A stretch of DNA of 64,000 bases from NCBI GenBank assembly GCA_001910725.1, contig MJGA01000006.1, forward strand, positions 992,001-1,056,000, read 5' to 3'. A program made the position numbers and the translations under genes. Origin of the DNA: Phanerodontia chrysosporium (taxonomy: Eukaryota; Basidiomycota; Agaricomycetes; Polyporales; Phanerochaetaceae). The first letter of the stretch is position 1, and each line of letters begins with the position of its first letter. The notes under the pieces are model-generated. The model was given only the letters and a program-made list of their open reading frames with translations. It had not been told where the DNA came from and did not search any database. Shown one piece after another: positions 35,631-47,663 of this stretch.

Positions 35631-38600
35631 TTAAGAAGCGGGAGCTGTCCGCGGGTCATCTTTCGATGCCTGAGTAGTGACCGAAGCTTGAGAGCGTGTC
35701 GCCCATTGGAACAGTTGCCGCATGTCTCCTGATGGGGGCTGGTCTGCAGGGCGCTTGGGCTCGACCAGCAAGCTTGACGAATATGAGATGTGTGTGTCGG
35801 ACGATAGCATAAAATAAAATAGATAACATACCTGCGACGATACAGATCTTGTAGGTCTGTGCGGTTCTTTGACTGCTCGAACGCGTCCTTCAGGTACTCT
35901 TGAACCTCGGGGATCTCTTTAAGGTTATAGGGTACTTGGAAGCGTTGCATGTCTACAAAAGAGTGAGCCTTCGATGCGCTGTAGGCTTGTACCATCACTG
36001 ACCTTGCACAATCCTCGCGAGCTTATGGTACTTGTTGAAGTTCAAAAGCTTCTTGTCCGGGTTTTTCGGAGAATTGCGATGCGAAGGATTTCCTTCACGA
36101 CAGAAGGTTATGTCCGTCAAGTACAAGCCTATGGGAGGCAAAGCATTAATCACTGCAGCGATATGAGAGAGAACGAGTACCCACCCAGGAACGGTACCGC
36201 GGGGGAGCAGTGTTGCGCAAGCGTGTCCGGTATTCGTGGTAGTTGCGAGAGTGGTCAGATAGCTTCCGTAACGCCTCCAGCTGAACTCGGTTTTTTTGCG
36301 GTAGGCCCTGATACGATACGTGAACATACGAGCTGGTAGAAAACGGCTGTTTACATACCATCCATGTCTGGTGTAGGCGGGAAATGGTTGAAGAATCGAG
36401 AGCCGCCAAGATGGACCGCGGCGTACTGAAATTTTGCAACGTCGTGCAGCGCTAGGTGAAGACACATAAGTACAGCAAACCAAGACGATGTGTGTAGACT
36501 ACATACATCGGCAACTTTGATAAAATACTTCACCAGGGCCGTCCGCTTCTTTGTATCAGGCTCGTTCAGGATGCTCTCGGCTACCCAGCCAGTGATGACT
36601 GTACTGAGGGAAGTCACCGCCTTGACATTGACGGGATACACGCCACCTGACTGGCCAGTCTCAAGCACCTCCTCTGGCTGGATCGCACAGTACAGGTTGC
36701 ACTCCATGACCGTGAGCTGGCGGCCAAGCTCCATCGCATCGATGTCGACAAGTGATATCGCGCTATAGTTCTTGTTCCGCAGGTGCGCCAAAGTGTCCTT
36801 CTTCAGGATTGGTCGTGGTATCTCGGAAATCGGAATGGAAGGCGGGTTCAAGGGGAAGCCCGCGTCACGGGCACGCTCAAAGCGTGGTCCCTGTGTCGTG
36901 TCCTCAGGCTGTGAGCGCTGCTTAACGAGCTCCATAATACGCTGCGAGGGAATTGGGAACATGGGGTTCAATGCATCGCGTGTGAAGTTCGTCAGTGCTG
37001 GAAGGATCGGGCTGTCCAATGCGGCTTCCAGTAGCTCTCAAGCCACGCTTTCAAGACGTTCGCTACGCGCAGGCGGACTGGAAGGCCCTTCCTGTGTTGC
37101 CACATGATCATGTCGTCCTGGGGCAGGCCAGGCGGTGGAAGCAGGTTGTACCTCGCGATGAGAGCCTCCATGAGCTCAGCGGGAGTCGTGAACTGCCGGA
37201 AAGTCAGGAAGAAGACAGCGGCAAAGGCGGGGTCTACCAGCGAGTCGTGCGGTGTCATGCGCTCGACAAGCGCGCTCAGCGTCGCGCCGACCAGTTGGCC
37301 TTCGCTATTGTAGGCGACGTCATCGGACGCATGGTCGTGTGACGAGAGCAACCACGACAAGGATGTCGGCGGCGGCAGTGCAGGGAGCGCGGTCGCCGGC
37401 ACGGCAGGTAGCTCTCCTTCGCGCAACTTCTCGTCGAGCGACCGCCTGGCCTGATCGATCGAGTGCGCCCCTTCCCAGTCGTCCCGTCGTCCGTAGGGAC
37501 GAAGGAAACCGGTGACGTTGGGCTCACCATGTCGGCGTCCTGGATCTCGTCGGCCTGTGTTGGCGGCAGTGGCTTGTCCGGCATGACTATCGGAGACGTC
37601 ACGTCGTTGTCAGAGGAACTGCCTGGGTGACGAGACGCATTCTCGGCGCTGCGGAACTGAGGTCGCTCTGGTGAAGCCGAGAACTCAGCCCTAGTAGGCG
37701 TATCTGCGAACGACGCCGTTTGAGCCTGAATCGTGAGATCATCGTCGTCGCCTGCAACGTTGTTGGCCCGGTACAACTCCCGCAGTGCGCTAGGACGAGT
37801 GATGACGTTGACCCGTAGATGGTCAGACCTGCTATGCGTATGCGAGAACTTGCTGGGGGTAAACGCTCCGGAGTTCAGTTCGCCATCGCCTGGCAATTCA
37901 ATGATGAGCGGACGATGTCCGCTTGGTCGTTGAAGGCATTTCCTGACAGCATTCACGCAGTCCGAACCCGCCTTGAGTGCGTTTGTTGCCGACCGAAGGA
38001 GCGTAGACTTCTCTTCTTCCTCGGATACGCCAGGTAGCGGTGTTGTCGTGAGTTGGCGCACGGCGTCTGCGAGCGTGCTGGTGACGTTGTATAACCCTTC
38101 CTTCGCTGCGCGCAAGTCCTGGGCCCTTTGAGCAGGGATGTCCGGATGCCGTGACACGGCCTCGACGATGGTGAGCAGTTTACAGACCATTTCTACAACC
38201 TCCCGGACGAGATCGTACATGTGGCCTGTACTGGAGGCATGTGATGTTCGCGAATGCGAGTGGGCATGCCCAATGAACGCAGCGATGGTAGACAGGTAGT
38301 GGTCGTGAGTGTGACGCAGTGCTTCCATAACCTCAGCAGTGGTAGATGGACCAGTGGGGAACGTGGGGGTGGACGGAGTGCCGACAGACTCCCAGACGAT
38401 GCAGAAGAAGATGAGGATACACTGCTGACGGACGCCTGGTTGCTCTTGTGCAGTATGGCAGGACCACTGCTGATTCGCCTGCCTGCGGAGAGATCGTGTT
38501 CCGCTTACCCTTCCTAAAGTCAAGGCCTGTACACGTTGAGGAACAGGCGGGACGTCAGCGGCATCCTGCACAGGTTTGCCCTTGCGCAAGTCTGACAGGC

Positions 38601-39895
38601 TCCTCGCTCGGGCTCGCCCAGGGGTTACCGTTGTATCACGTTGATGGGCGCTGTCGTCTGCGGGCTTTGTTGACTTGACCTTCCCGTAGGGACCATAGTC
38701 GTCTGCAACCGGCGTTGGCGGGTCTGCAACGCGCACTAATGTTCCTTCATGACTACTCCACTTGTGCTCCGTGTCTGAAGACCCACGTTCGGACTCCAGA
38801 GCCTGGGCAACCGCCTGCAGGTCTATGCCACACTGCGCTGCAATGGATAGGAACTCGCGCACATGCGTGAATAGTTGGCTGCTGCCTCGGATCATACCCT
38901 CTGTCTGGGCTTTCCTCAGCTCGGGGTCTAGCTCCCCCTCGGACGCCTTCCTCGACTGCGAGACTAATGACGCGAGATCCGAAAGTATCCGTTTCCGTTC
39001 TTTGGCAAGTGAGGGGTACTTCTTGAGAACGGGGCATCTCGGGCAAGACAACCGAGGTCGGTGAGCAGCGAGCGTACGCTCGAGATGATATATGCGGTCG
39101 AGGGTTGGAAATGAGAGGACCGGTTTGTCCGGACGGCGTTCTGCAGGACTGACAGCGCGCGGAGTAGAGGGACCATCAAGGGGGGACAGTATGCGTCTAA
39201 TGAACTCTCCGATGCCATTGGTCGGTGATCCGTACGCGAGAAAGTACTCTTCATCGTAGGCGATGAGCCGGACCAAGATGAGGCAGACGCGGCAGACGAG
39301 CTGTGAGAGTGCGCAGTGCCGTTACGTGCGCGTCGCTGAACAAGTCGGGTACAGAAGTTATCATCTCCCGCTGGTTGCAACCACCTCGGAGCAGACTCAC
39401 CAGGAGGTTCGGGAGGTCGTCATCCGTCAAGAGCCCGACATCAGCGGTCACGTAGTTGCTTGGAAACCACCCTCTCCTTCCATCGAGTTCGCCATCCCAC
39501 CAGCCGCTTGGGTCCCGGTTGAGGACGCGTATGACTTGACCCGCTTGGAAGGTAAGACATGTAACGTTCTGCTGTTCCGGCAACGGGACAAAGTCATGCA
39601 TAGCCAGGACATATCGTTCGGTGTCATAATCGGAGTCTGCGGGCGGAGGGAGGGGTGTAGATGTAGAGCCATCGCGCTGGGCTCTAGATGGCGCATAGCT
39701 CCTGGGCACTGCGCCAAGCGCAGACGTCGTGGACGAAGTCGAAGCGCTCCTTCGGCGCGGAAGAGTTTTGGTGGGAATACCGACAGAAGGCCCTGGAGTT
39801 CGATCCCTCTCCATCCATCTCGGTGGATTGTGGCTGGAAGAGGGACCTGCGGTCATCCCCACCGAAGTATCGATCGTGAGGCGTGCAGAGGGCAT
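35631..39895 (-). CDS. SH3-domain Ras guanine nucleotide exchange factor (CDC25/SOS type), four apparent frameshifts
   Basis: First ATG is at 39895 (MPSARLTIDTSVG). Order: Ser/Pro-rich start; SH3 domain (YVLAMHDFVPLP...VIRVLNRDPSGWWDGELDG, GWFPSNYV); a long helical scaffold (LLRALSVLQNAVRTNR, LVREVVEMVCKLLTIVEAV); RasGEF N-domain (TLSALVERMTPHDSLVDPAF, FFLTFRQFTTPAELMEALIA); CDC25 catalytic domain (KYFIKVADRCTTLQNFSTPR, SILAALDSSTISRLHQTW, YLTDITFCREGNPSH, NFNKYHKLARIVQ). It should load GTP onto Ras at the plasma membrane, upstream of cAMP or MAPK signalling. One base is missing near 39031, 37484, 37028 and 36201, each in a G or C run or next to one, and conserved sequence continues on both sides. 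An in-frame intron near 38390-38510 accounts for an odd Cys/Phe-rich stretch if read through. Confidence 0.88.
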
Positions 39896-41100
39896 GATGC
39901 CTTCATGCGAGAGTCTAGTCGTCAAGTTGGGCGAGTCGTGGTGTGTGAAGCAGAATGAGGAATATTAATTAGGTGCGTGAGTCGTGAAGAACGGGCCAAT
40001 AGCGGCGAGATACAAATCGAGTGGGTATGCAGAATCAGACGGTCGCGTTGGACGAGGGGGTATCAACCGAGATGTAGTGATATACTGGGATATTATATGT
40101 CTTGCAGGTTGCCCAGAATCCAGGAGTACTTTGCGCGGGTATTAGGTCTAATTAGAGTCGTCGCCTGGTCGTCGAGAAGTCGTTACGAGATTGGAGGGAT
40201 GGAGGAGCCCATGGACGCACACTTTCCGTTCGAACCACCAAGGGACCAACCGTACATAGTGTTACGCGTTACATACCATATAAGGGTCGCTTAACGTCAC
40301 GTCATTGCCACGGCAGCGCTGTCACGCGAGAGGCACCACGGCCATGTCTTCGTCCTCGATGCTCGTCCAATTGACTCATGCTGCTACCGGGCAACTTCCG
40401 ACTGCATTCTGTCAGCGGTACCTTTGAAGCTTACGTCGATGATACTCTCACCCTGAAACCTTCACTCTGCGTCCGACGACGACCGCTGGCCCTCAGTCTA
40501 GGGGTCGTCAATTGCCCCAAGTGCAGCCTTCAAGCCTGCGATTGCATCCGCCATGTGCTCAATGCGACCCTCATCGCCTCTATAAGACCGTTCCTGTCTT
40601 TTGAGCTTCACGCCTGCTGCTGCCCGCTTCACGCCACCTGTTCTCACACGGGTCTAGGGCGCTGCGTCAAATCGAATCCGCTGACCAGAACAGTCAGGAC
40701 GGGAGGAATGTGCTTGAGAGCTGTCTAACGTGGGTATTCGAACCCAGCTGCCTTGCATGCAGGCTCTCCGTTAGCGCACTCTTGTGCCTCAGTTTTCCCG
40801 TGAGCAGATCGCCCCTGCAGTGCTGGTGACCGGTCGACGCCTCGCTATGACATATGCCATAATGATCTCGCGAATAACCGTCAAGCAAGCTCCAAAGACT
40901 GGGATACTTGATCGGAAATCGTTTTATCGCAGGTCGATGGGTCTCAGCGTGGTCGTTATCAGTTCAACGCCCCTGTCCCCCGCAGGATCCCCGTCTTCCG
41001 GTATAAAGTCTCCTGTGGGGTTCCTTCTTGCTTCCTCTTCCTCTCATACCAGAACCCCTACTCTGGTGTCCTAACGGGGCTCGTGAGCTCGAAACCCGCG
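39896..41100. other. Divergent intergenic region between RasGEF and nickel transporter
   Basis: About 1.2 kb of probable promoter sequence for both genes. A tRNA-Ala-like remnant lies near 40727-40800 (see rejected items). No protein gene supported. Confidence 0.45.
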
Positions 41101-43090
41101 ATGGGAAGGCTCCAGCAGTTCCTGCGCCCGCACAAGTCGCAGCGCCGTCTTACCATTCTTGGACGCTCCTTGCTCCTCCTCAGCCTCGAGCTTGCGGCGA
41201 ATGCTGTATGCTGGATCGTGGCTGGGATCTTGTTCGGTAGGCATGAGAGCACGCGACCCGTGTTGAGTCTGGCCTTGCTTGCGTGGGTACGTGCAAACCT
41301 GCTACTCAGACATCTCGATCGTGACTCAACATGATGTGCAATGCTGGGCAGACTATTGGCTTGCGGCATGGTGCGCTGCTCGCAAGCTTCTCCTCGTTTT
41401 TCCTGACGTCCTATCAGCCTTAGACGCGGATCATATCAGGTTCGTAAATATTCTTTGGCCGCCTTACGGACTAGAGATAAACAGCTCGTAGTGCCATCGA
41501 CAATGCTACTCGAAGCCTGATTGGAATGGGGCAGCTGCCCGTCACCTGCGGTCTCTTTTTTTCCCTAGGTCATAGTACCATAGTCATCGCAGTGGTGCGT
41601 CAATTATCAGATGTACGGAAGTTGTCTCACTGTTTTCCTCCAGAATGTGGCGATTGCAATCAGTACCAGTGTCTATGAGCATATCGACGGAGTCGGTAAC
41701 GTAGGGGGAATAGTAGGTCGGTCTGCATGATGGTAGCACTTAACATGCTCTCACCGGACCGAACATCAGGAACCGCCGTCAGTGCGTCGTTCCTCTTCAT
41801 CGTCGGGCTGGCAAACAGCATCATTCTTTGGCGTGTGCTCTCCAAGCGTCGCTCCGTTCGTAACGTTTCGGTTTTCCGTATCGTTACTGCCGCTGATCGT
41901 AATGCAGTTGAAAAAGGAAAGACAAATGCGCATAGAGAGGGGCGAAGACCCTGCCACCATTGACGAAGAGTTCTACAACCGGGAGTCTGAAAGTCATGGG
42001 AACACGCTAATGATGAAAATCCTTGGCCCTATTGTTACTTTCGTCGACAAGCCATGGAAGATGTATCCCGTGGGAGTTCTATTTGGTTTCGGTCAGTGCG
42101 CCTCAATACTTGCTCATATCATTTTCCATTCTTACTGGATGGACCCTAGGATTCGACACTGCATCCAGCATCGCACTGCTTGCAGTGTCGGCAATCGCTA
42201 AGAAGGATTCGAACGGAAATCAAATTCCCTCAGGATACATCGTCATTTTACCCGTACGTATTTACGGGTTTGTCTACGCTCTGCACCTGGTGACCGGACT
42301 CCGCAAAGCTGTTGTTCACTACCGGCATGACGCTGATTGACTCCGTGGACTCAATCATCATGCTCTACTCCTACTCAGGTTTCCCAGATCGCAAGTTCGC
42401 TCTGATTGAGAATGCTCCGTCCCTGGATCTCGACTCGGAGACGTCACGGCTCGAGCCTGACGACCCGGAGAGTGCACTCTCCGCGGGAGCAAAGACTCCG
42501 CCGGTCTCCACAGAGGTCGTCCTTGTCCCGGTCTCGCCCGTCGCCAAGACAGCCTCGCCCACTGCTGATATCGCCGCTCTGCCTCGCACTGGCTCCGCGG
42601 AGGTACTTCCTGGCTCTTCGGTCGACAAGGGCTTGGATGACGACGACAGCCTGGACAACGAACGCAAGCGCCAACTGCGCGTGAAACAGAACGCGATGTC
42701 TGGGCTGAGCATCCTGCTCACGCTCATGAGCATTCTCGTCGCTTTTGCGTGCGTGCATCCTTGGATCGGCTCTTCGCTGTGCTAAGTTCTGTTGCAGGAT
42801 CTCACTCATTGAGATCATGGGCCTCATTGGCGATAACTGCGGGCCATGCCAGGATGCTGCGAACGATCCAGACGGCGGCGGCCTCGCCGGCAGGTGGTGG
42901 CGCGGCTGGGACGCTGTAAGTTTTCTTTCCATATGCAATAGTTCAGTCCTGACGATATATCCCGCAGGCGAATGATAACTCTGGTTACATCGGCGCGGCG
43001 ATCGTAGGATCGTTTGTCACCATCGTTGGCATCTGGTACGGCGGCAAATACCTCTGGAGAAAGCTGAGAAGGAGACACCTAGAGATCTGA
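41101..43090 (+). CDS. NiCoT-family nickel/cobalt transporter (Nic1-like)
   Basis: Start MGRLQQFLRPHKSQRRL at 41101. Multi-exon membrane protein with the NiCoT signatures: GLRHALDADHI (split by small introns, metal-binding His and Asp in helix 2), GQLPVTCGLFFSLGHSTIV, GFGFDTASSIALLAV and MTLIDSVDSIIMLYSYS. About eight hydrophobic segments, a large cytosolic loop rich in Ser/Pro/Asp (about residues 290-370), then AMSGLSILLTLMSILVAFA and IMGLIGDNCGPCQ near the end. It ends with a basic tail (KLRRRHLEI). It should import Ni2+ across the plasma membrane, which in fungi feeds urease. Introns as short as 45-65 nt break the first third into small exons; all phases close without a break. Confidence 0.92.
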
Positions 43091-45168
43091 CCCATACGAG
43101 ACAACGAGGATACCGATACGCAGTGTACTGTAAGTTGTGACGTATGAAAATACGCCTTTTTCACGCGAATTCCGATGCTTCTGCCGTGGTTTCTTGCTAG
43201 TTTCTTGCCACAACCGACCCAACAGCACTGTAGGCGCCGGGATGGTGGCGTCGGCAAAATGCCGAAGGTATCCATCTCGTTGCAGTCTCCCATCTCCACG
43301 CTAAGTTTCATCTCATGATACATGGGAATTCAACGTCAAATTATGCTTCACGGTTCACCTCTCTGCATCATGACGCGAAACTTGCTCGACAGTAACGCCG
43401 CTACTGAATCAATAAGTTTCGCACTTTGTTTGCAGCTCATCGACTACCAGGCCCACATCCTCGAAGCATAGGCGAGATTCCCTCTTACTATTACAGCTTC
43501 AACTAAAGCATTACACCCTGTGAGACATGCGCACTTCGCCGGAAACCCGTAACGTCGTCTGTCATGACATCGTTCCGCTGCTTTGTGGCGGCATTATGAC
43601 GATATATTAGACGTGTCTCTGCGGGCCACGGGACTTCCCCAGGCGAGTGAACGTCGCCGAAAGACACGGTTCACCTCTGCTTCGGAGTTCTTCGTTCACG
43701 CCCAACGGTTGCGTTGGCGATCTCAACCCCCGGAACAGCTTAATCGGTATAGGCCTCCGTTCCAGAACACAGCTCGTATGGAGCTGGTGCCAATGGGCAT
43801 TATTATCCGCAGTGAGCTGTGCCAGGAGCCCTCAACATACCTCTGGTCCGGTGTTCGCGACGTGGGCTACGCCGCTACGGTAACGACACACTAGTGAATT
43901 TACCAGGCGAAGCGGGGTCGACACATTTGATAGGAAACATCTTGACAACGCTCGTGCATTTGAAGACTTCGCGGCCCTCGTGCGAAGTATGTGTCGACGG
44001 CGTGCATGTAGAATACGGACTCTCAGTTACCTAGGACCATGGGTCACCACTCATGGAGACTCAACGGCGACACCCCGGAGGCGCTCAGAGTCTATGCCAG
44101 AATCTGATAGGCGCGTTCGCGTTTAGCTGGCCCGGTTTTGCCCTGTGTTAGTTCGGTTTTTACCACCACCTGGACGCTATCCTCTCACTCAGACACGATG
44201 CATCGCTGCCTTCAGGTCCCAGAGATTCTGCTCGTGGTCGTTGACGAAGTGAGTCAGTGGATGTGCCATTCACCCCCTCCGAAACAGCTCTATTGGTGCA
44301 GACCCGGGGCCGGTAGCAGAGTATATCTCTGCTGTCTGTCCTCAGGCTCGCCTGGTGCCTATGGATAGATATGATGCCAGGGCGCACCGGGCGTTCTCCT
44401 GGGCAGCCTGGTTCGCTGTGGTAGAGATGATTAATTGATTTCTACGTGGTTACAAGGCTAGTAAGTATCAGCTTGTCTACGTTCATGTATTGTTAGCTAC
44501 GCTCTGTTATGACTGCGAATGAGACTTCAGTTGCGTGACGTCGTTTCGGGATTGAGTGAACGGTGTTCAGTCAGTTGTCTGCAGCTGAAGAAGTATCGAT
44601 GTCTAGTGGGTAAGCTTTAGTAAGCTTCGTGAAGCTTACATGGTAAGCACAGCTATAAGTTAGCGTCTGAATCCCTTGCAATCCGTCTCCGAACGCTCGA
44701 AGGCCGCGCTTGACCATGACATACAGAACTGACTCACGAACTGTTATCGGCGGGTAAACGCGCCGCATGTTTCAGGTTACACTACCTCGTCGCTGATGCA
44801 ACCACAGAATATGTTGAATTCAAGCATCGCGTCCGGCCTACATGCTCTGTTGTTGAAGTAGTCCAACCGCTTCAATCACATCATATGCGCATTGGCCACC
44901 TCCCGAGCTCAGCTGGACTTGAGTGGATGGACACGCGGCGTAGGCGGTCGACAAGGCGAGATGAAACAAATTCGTCCGAATCGTCGTTTTGACTTCGAAC
45001 CTTCGATCATCCGCGCCCAGGCGAATCGCCCAGGTCCATCATGATTTTTTCACTCTCATTTGTCGTATCCGGCGAGCCAAGCAGTCGAGGCAGATCAGAC
45101 CTAGGAGGTCCGCGCAAGGCATGGTCGTCGGACTGGAAGCTGGCATCCTGTCTCTTCCGCTAACCACC
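43091..45168. other. Long intergenic region, no gene supported
   Basis: About 2.1 kb. Frames at 43583-44034 (plus) and 44160-44387 (minus) show no domains or splice logic. A small cluster of AAGCTT/AAGCTTAC repeats lies near 44610-44640. This is the largest gap without an assignment. Confidence 0.45.
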
Positions 45169-47210
45169 ATGGTGTCCTCTGACGCACCCGCCATGGTACC
45201 GGTATATATACTCATTCTGCTTGTAACCTTACTGTATTTTGGGACATGGTTCAAACAAGCAAAGGTAGGCTCGCTTGACACTGCTGCAGGTCGACAGCCA
45301 TCTGAACAAGTCTTCTGTAGTGGTGCAGCGTCCCAACTATGGGACCCACAGCACCTCTACTCTCGTACTGGGGAGTCTTGAGATACATGACCCGTCCTAG
45401 AGACGTTCTGCGCGAGGGTCATGTCAAGGTGGGCGACACCAGGTGCCTCCTACGTCTGTTGCTAATCTAAGCGTTCTGGGATAGTTTGGCGGGCGTCCGT
45501 TTAGGGTAGCGTCACCCCTCCGCTGGCAGTACATTGTCTCGAGCCCAGAGCTCATCGACGAGCTACGACGCGCGCCCGACGCAGAGCTAGATCCCCTAGC
45601 TGCTGCAGATGACGTAAGAGTATCGCCCGGGCCTGACTAGTGGAAAACTAACACAGCGAATAGATCCTTCATTTTGTGAAGGCGTTGGGCACGAAGTTCG
45701 CCAGCAACACATACCATGTGCCGATCGTACGGACGACATTGACCAAGAACATAGGTACTCTCCTTCCGAGCGTCCTAGACGAGATGCGCGTGGCGTTCGC
45801 GCGCTACATCCCAGCCGACAAAGGTCTGTGGTTCATAGTCGCCCTCTCATACACAGGACTCATGTCGGGATAGAATGGCATCCTGTCGTGGCGCACGATA
45901 CGAATGTGCGCATCGTTACTCAGACCAGCAGTCGCATATTCGTTGGCCTACCTCTTTGTAAGTATTCCTTCCCCTGATCTGGCACTTCGTTTAATCAGCG
46001 TTTAGGCAGAGATCCTGAACTTCTGAAAATCACGATGAGCTATACCCCGACGGTGATGAAGACCGGTCTCCTTCTCAAGGTTCTTCCCAGACCTCTGCAG
46101 TCGTATGTCACGACTTGATAGTTGTTCTTGTCTACATCTCACATCCTCGCATAGATTTGTGCAGCGAGGCTCAGGTTCCATCGACGCTCTCATCGACCGG
46201 GCTCATCGACTTTTGCTCCCAACAATCGAGGAGCGGCGTCGAATGATGGATAAGTATGGCGCCGAGTGGCTAGACAAACCCGTGAGCAACCTTGGCACGC
46301 GCTCTCGTAATAAGCTTCTTACAAGGGATCGGGTGCAGAATGACATGCTACAGTGGCTGATGGACTCTGCAGAAGGCGAGGAACGCACTCCAAGAGGCCT
46401 GGCTGCGCGGATGCTTGCCGTTTATTTCGCTGCCACAGATACCGCGGCGTTGGTAAGTGACGGTCCACGCGAGTTACAGCTTCTCGATGCTTAAATCTTC
46501 GAGATAGGGCTTCACCGTCGCGCTGTATCGTCTTGCAACGCACCCTGAATACGTCCAGCCGCTCCGGGAAGAGGTGGAGGCAGTCATCGCACAGGACGGC
46601 TGGACAAGAGAAGCGTTCAGGAAGATGCCGAAGGTCGACAGCTTCCTCAAGGAGTGTATGCGCCTCCAGGGTCCCAGCACCCGTGCGTACACGCCTTCCG
46701 TGATCCTACCTCTCGAGCTGACACTGCCATGCCTCCGCAGTGCTCCTGCAGCGCAAGGCCATGCAGGACTTCACCTTCTCCGACGGCACCTTTGTCCCGA
46801 AGGGCAGCCATGTTGCGACGTCGATCGTCGCGACGCACTGCGACAGCGCGTACTACTCCGACCCGCTGACGTTCAACCCGTGGCGGTTCGTCGGCGCCGA
46901 GGACGACGCCCAGGACAGCAAGCACCGGTTCGCGACGACCAGCCCGGAGTACCTGCTCTTCGGCTACGGCAGACACGCATGGTGAGTCCAGTCTTTGGGG
47001 CGCGTTGGTAGGCGGTCCGCTCATGCATGCCTCCAGTGCCGGCCGCTTCTTCGCGGAGATCCAGCTCGAGATGATGATGGCGTACGTCGTCACTACCTAC
47101 GACGTGCGCATGGAGAAACCGGGGTGCTGCCGGAGCCCATAGAGTTTGGGTCGATGTCCCTGCCGAGCATGACTGCAAAGGTTTGCTTCAGGAAACGGGC
47201 AACGGAATGA
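45169..47210 (+). CDS. Cytochrome P450 monooxygenase, one apparent frameshift near the end
   Basis: The ATG at 45169 places a membrane anchor near the N-terminus (MVPVYILILLVTLLYFGTWF); an earlier in-frame ATG at 45121 is possible. The exon 1/2 junction (about 45264-45330) was not resolved. Marks: LLSYWGVLRYMTRPRDVLRE, FGGRPFRVASPLRWQYIVSS, I-helix YFAATDTAAL, K-helix ECMRL (ExxR), FNPWRFVG (PERF region) and the heme loop FGYGRHACAGRFFA, with the Cys split by an intron. The I-helix reads A-A-T-D-T, near the usual A/G-G-x-D/E-T. P450s of this fungal style sit in the ER and hydroxylate lipids, terpenoids or aromatics; the substrate is unknown. An intron of 57 nt after EWLDKP reads through in frame. 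One base is missing near 47121 in a run of four Gs; correcting it extends the protein from MEKPG to a stop at 47210. Confidence 0.9.
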
Positions 47211-47663
47211 GTATGAGCTTCAAAGCGCTTGCGTTGTACTGGAAATGGAATATCCGTGACTCCACGACTTCAGACCCTCTCGGACCTCACAAGCAGACCG
47301 TCTGTTGACGTTAGCAAGGTGAGGACCAAGTTATTCGAATTTTATGTCACGTAGAGGGCGTGCGCCTCCGCGTCGAGACCAGTCATCGTACTGTCTACAG
47401 CCCTAGCTGTCTTCACAAGATGTTTTCCCTCGCCTGAGCCCGGAAACTGCGTTTCACGCGTCGCACATTAGATTTATGAGAAACAATCACAGAAGTGAAA
47501 ATCCAGGTGTATGAATGGCATTTTGATTGCTTGCTAGACGTACAATAACATTAGATGCGAGATACCCAGAGCATGACACAAATACAATGCAAAGCAATGA
47601 AACGGAAAGCGAGAGAATGAGCGAGAGAGAGAAGTGGTATCCTGTCTAGAACCCAGAAACCCT
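47211..47663. other. Convergent intergenic region between P450 and Hsp90
   Basis: Probable 3' UTRs. No gene supported. Confidence 0.5.

Noticed and set aside
40727..40800. tRNA-Ala(TGC)-like sequence on the minus strand with a box B-like TTCGAAT and CTGCATGCAAG anticodon loop
   Set aside because: The T stem is mispaired by an extra base, no acceptor stem pairs with the 3' side, and no T-run terminator follows. At best a tRNA pseudogene or SINE-like remnant.
44605..44645. Cluster of AAGCTT-containing short repeats
   Set aside because: Too short and irregular to call a functional element.
47534..47663. Extension of the Hsp90 frame past the expected end to a stop at 47534
   Set aside because: The extra residues are Arg-rich shadow sequence; the correct frame one base away ends with MEEID at 47664, so the extension is an artefact of the missing base.
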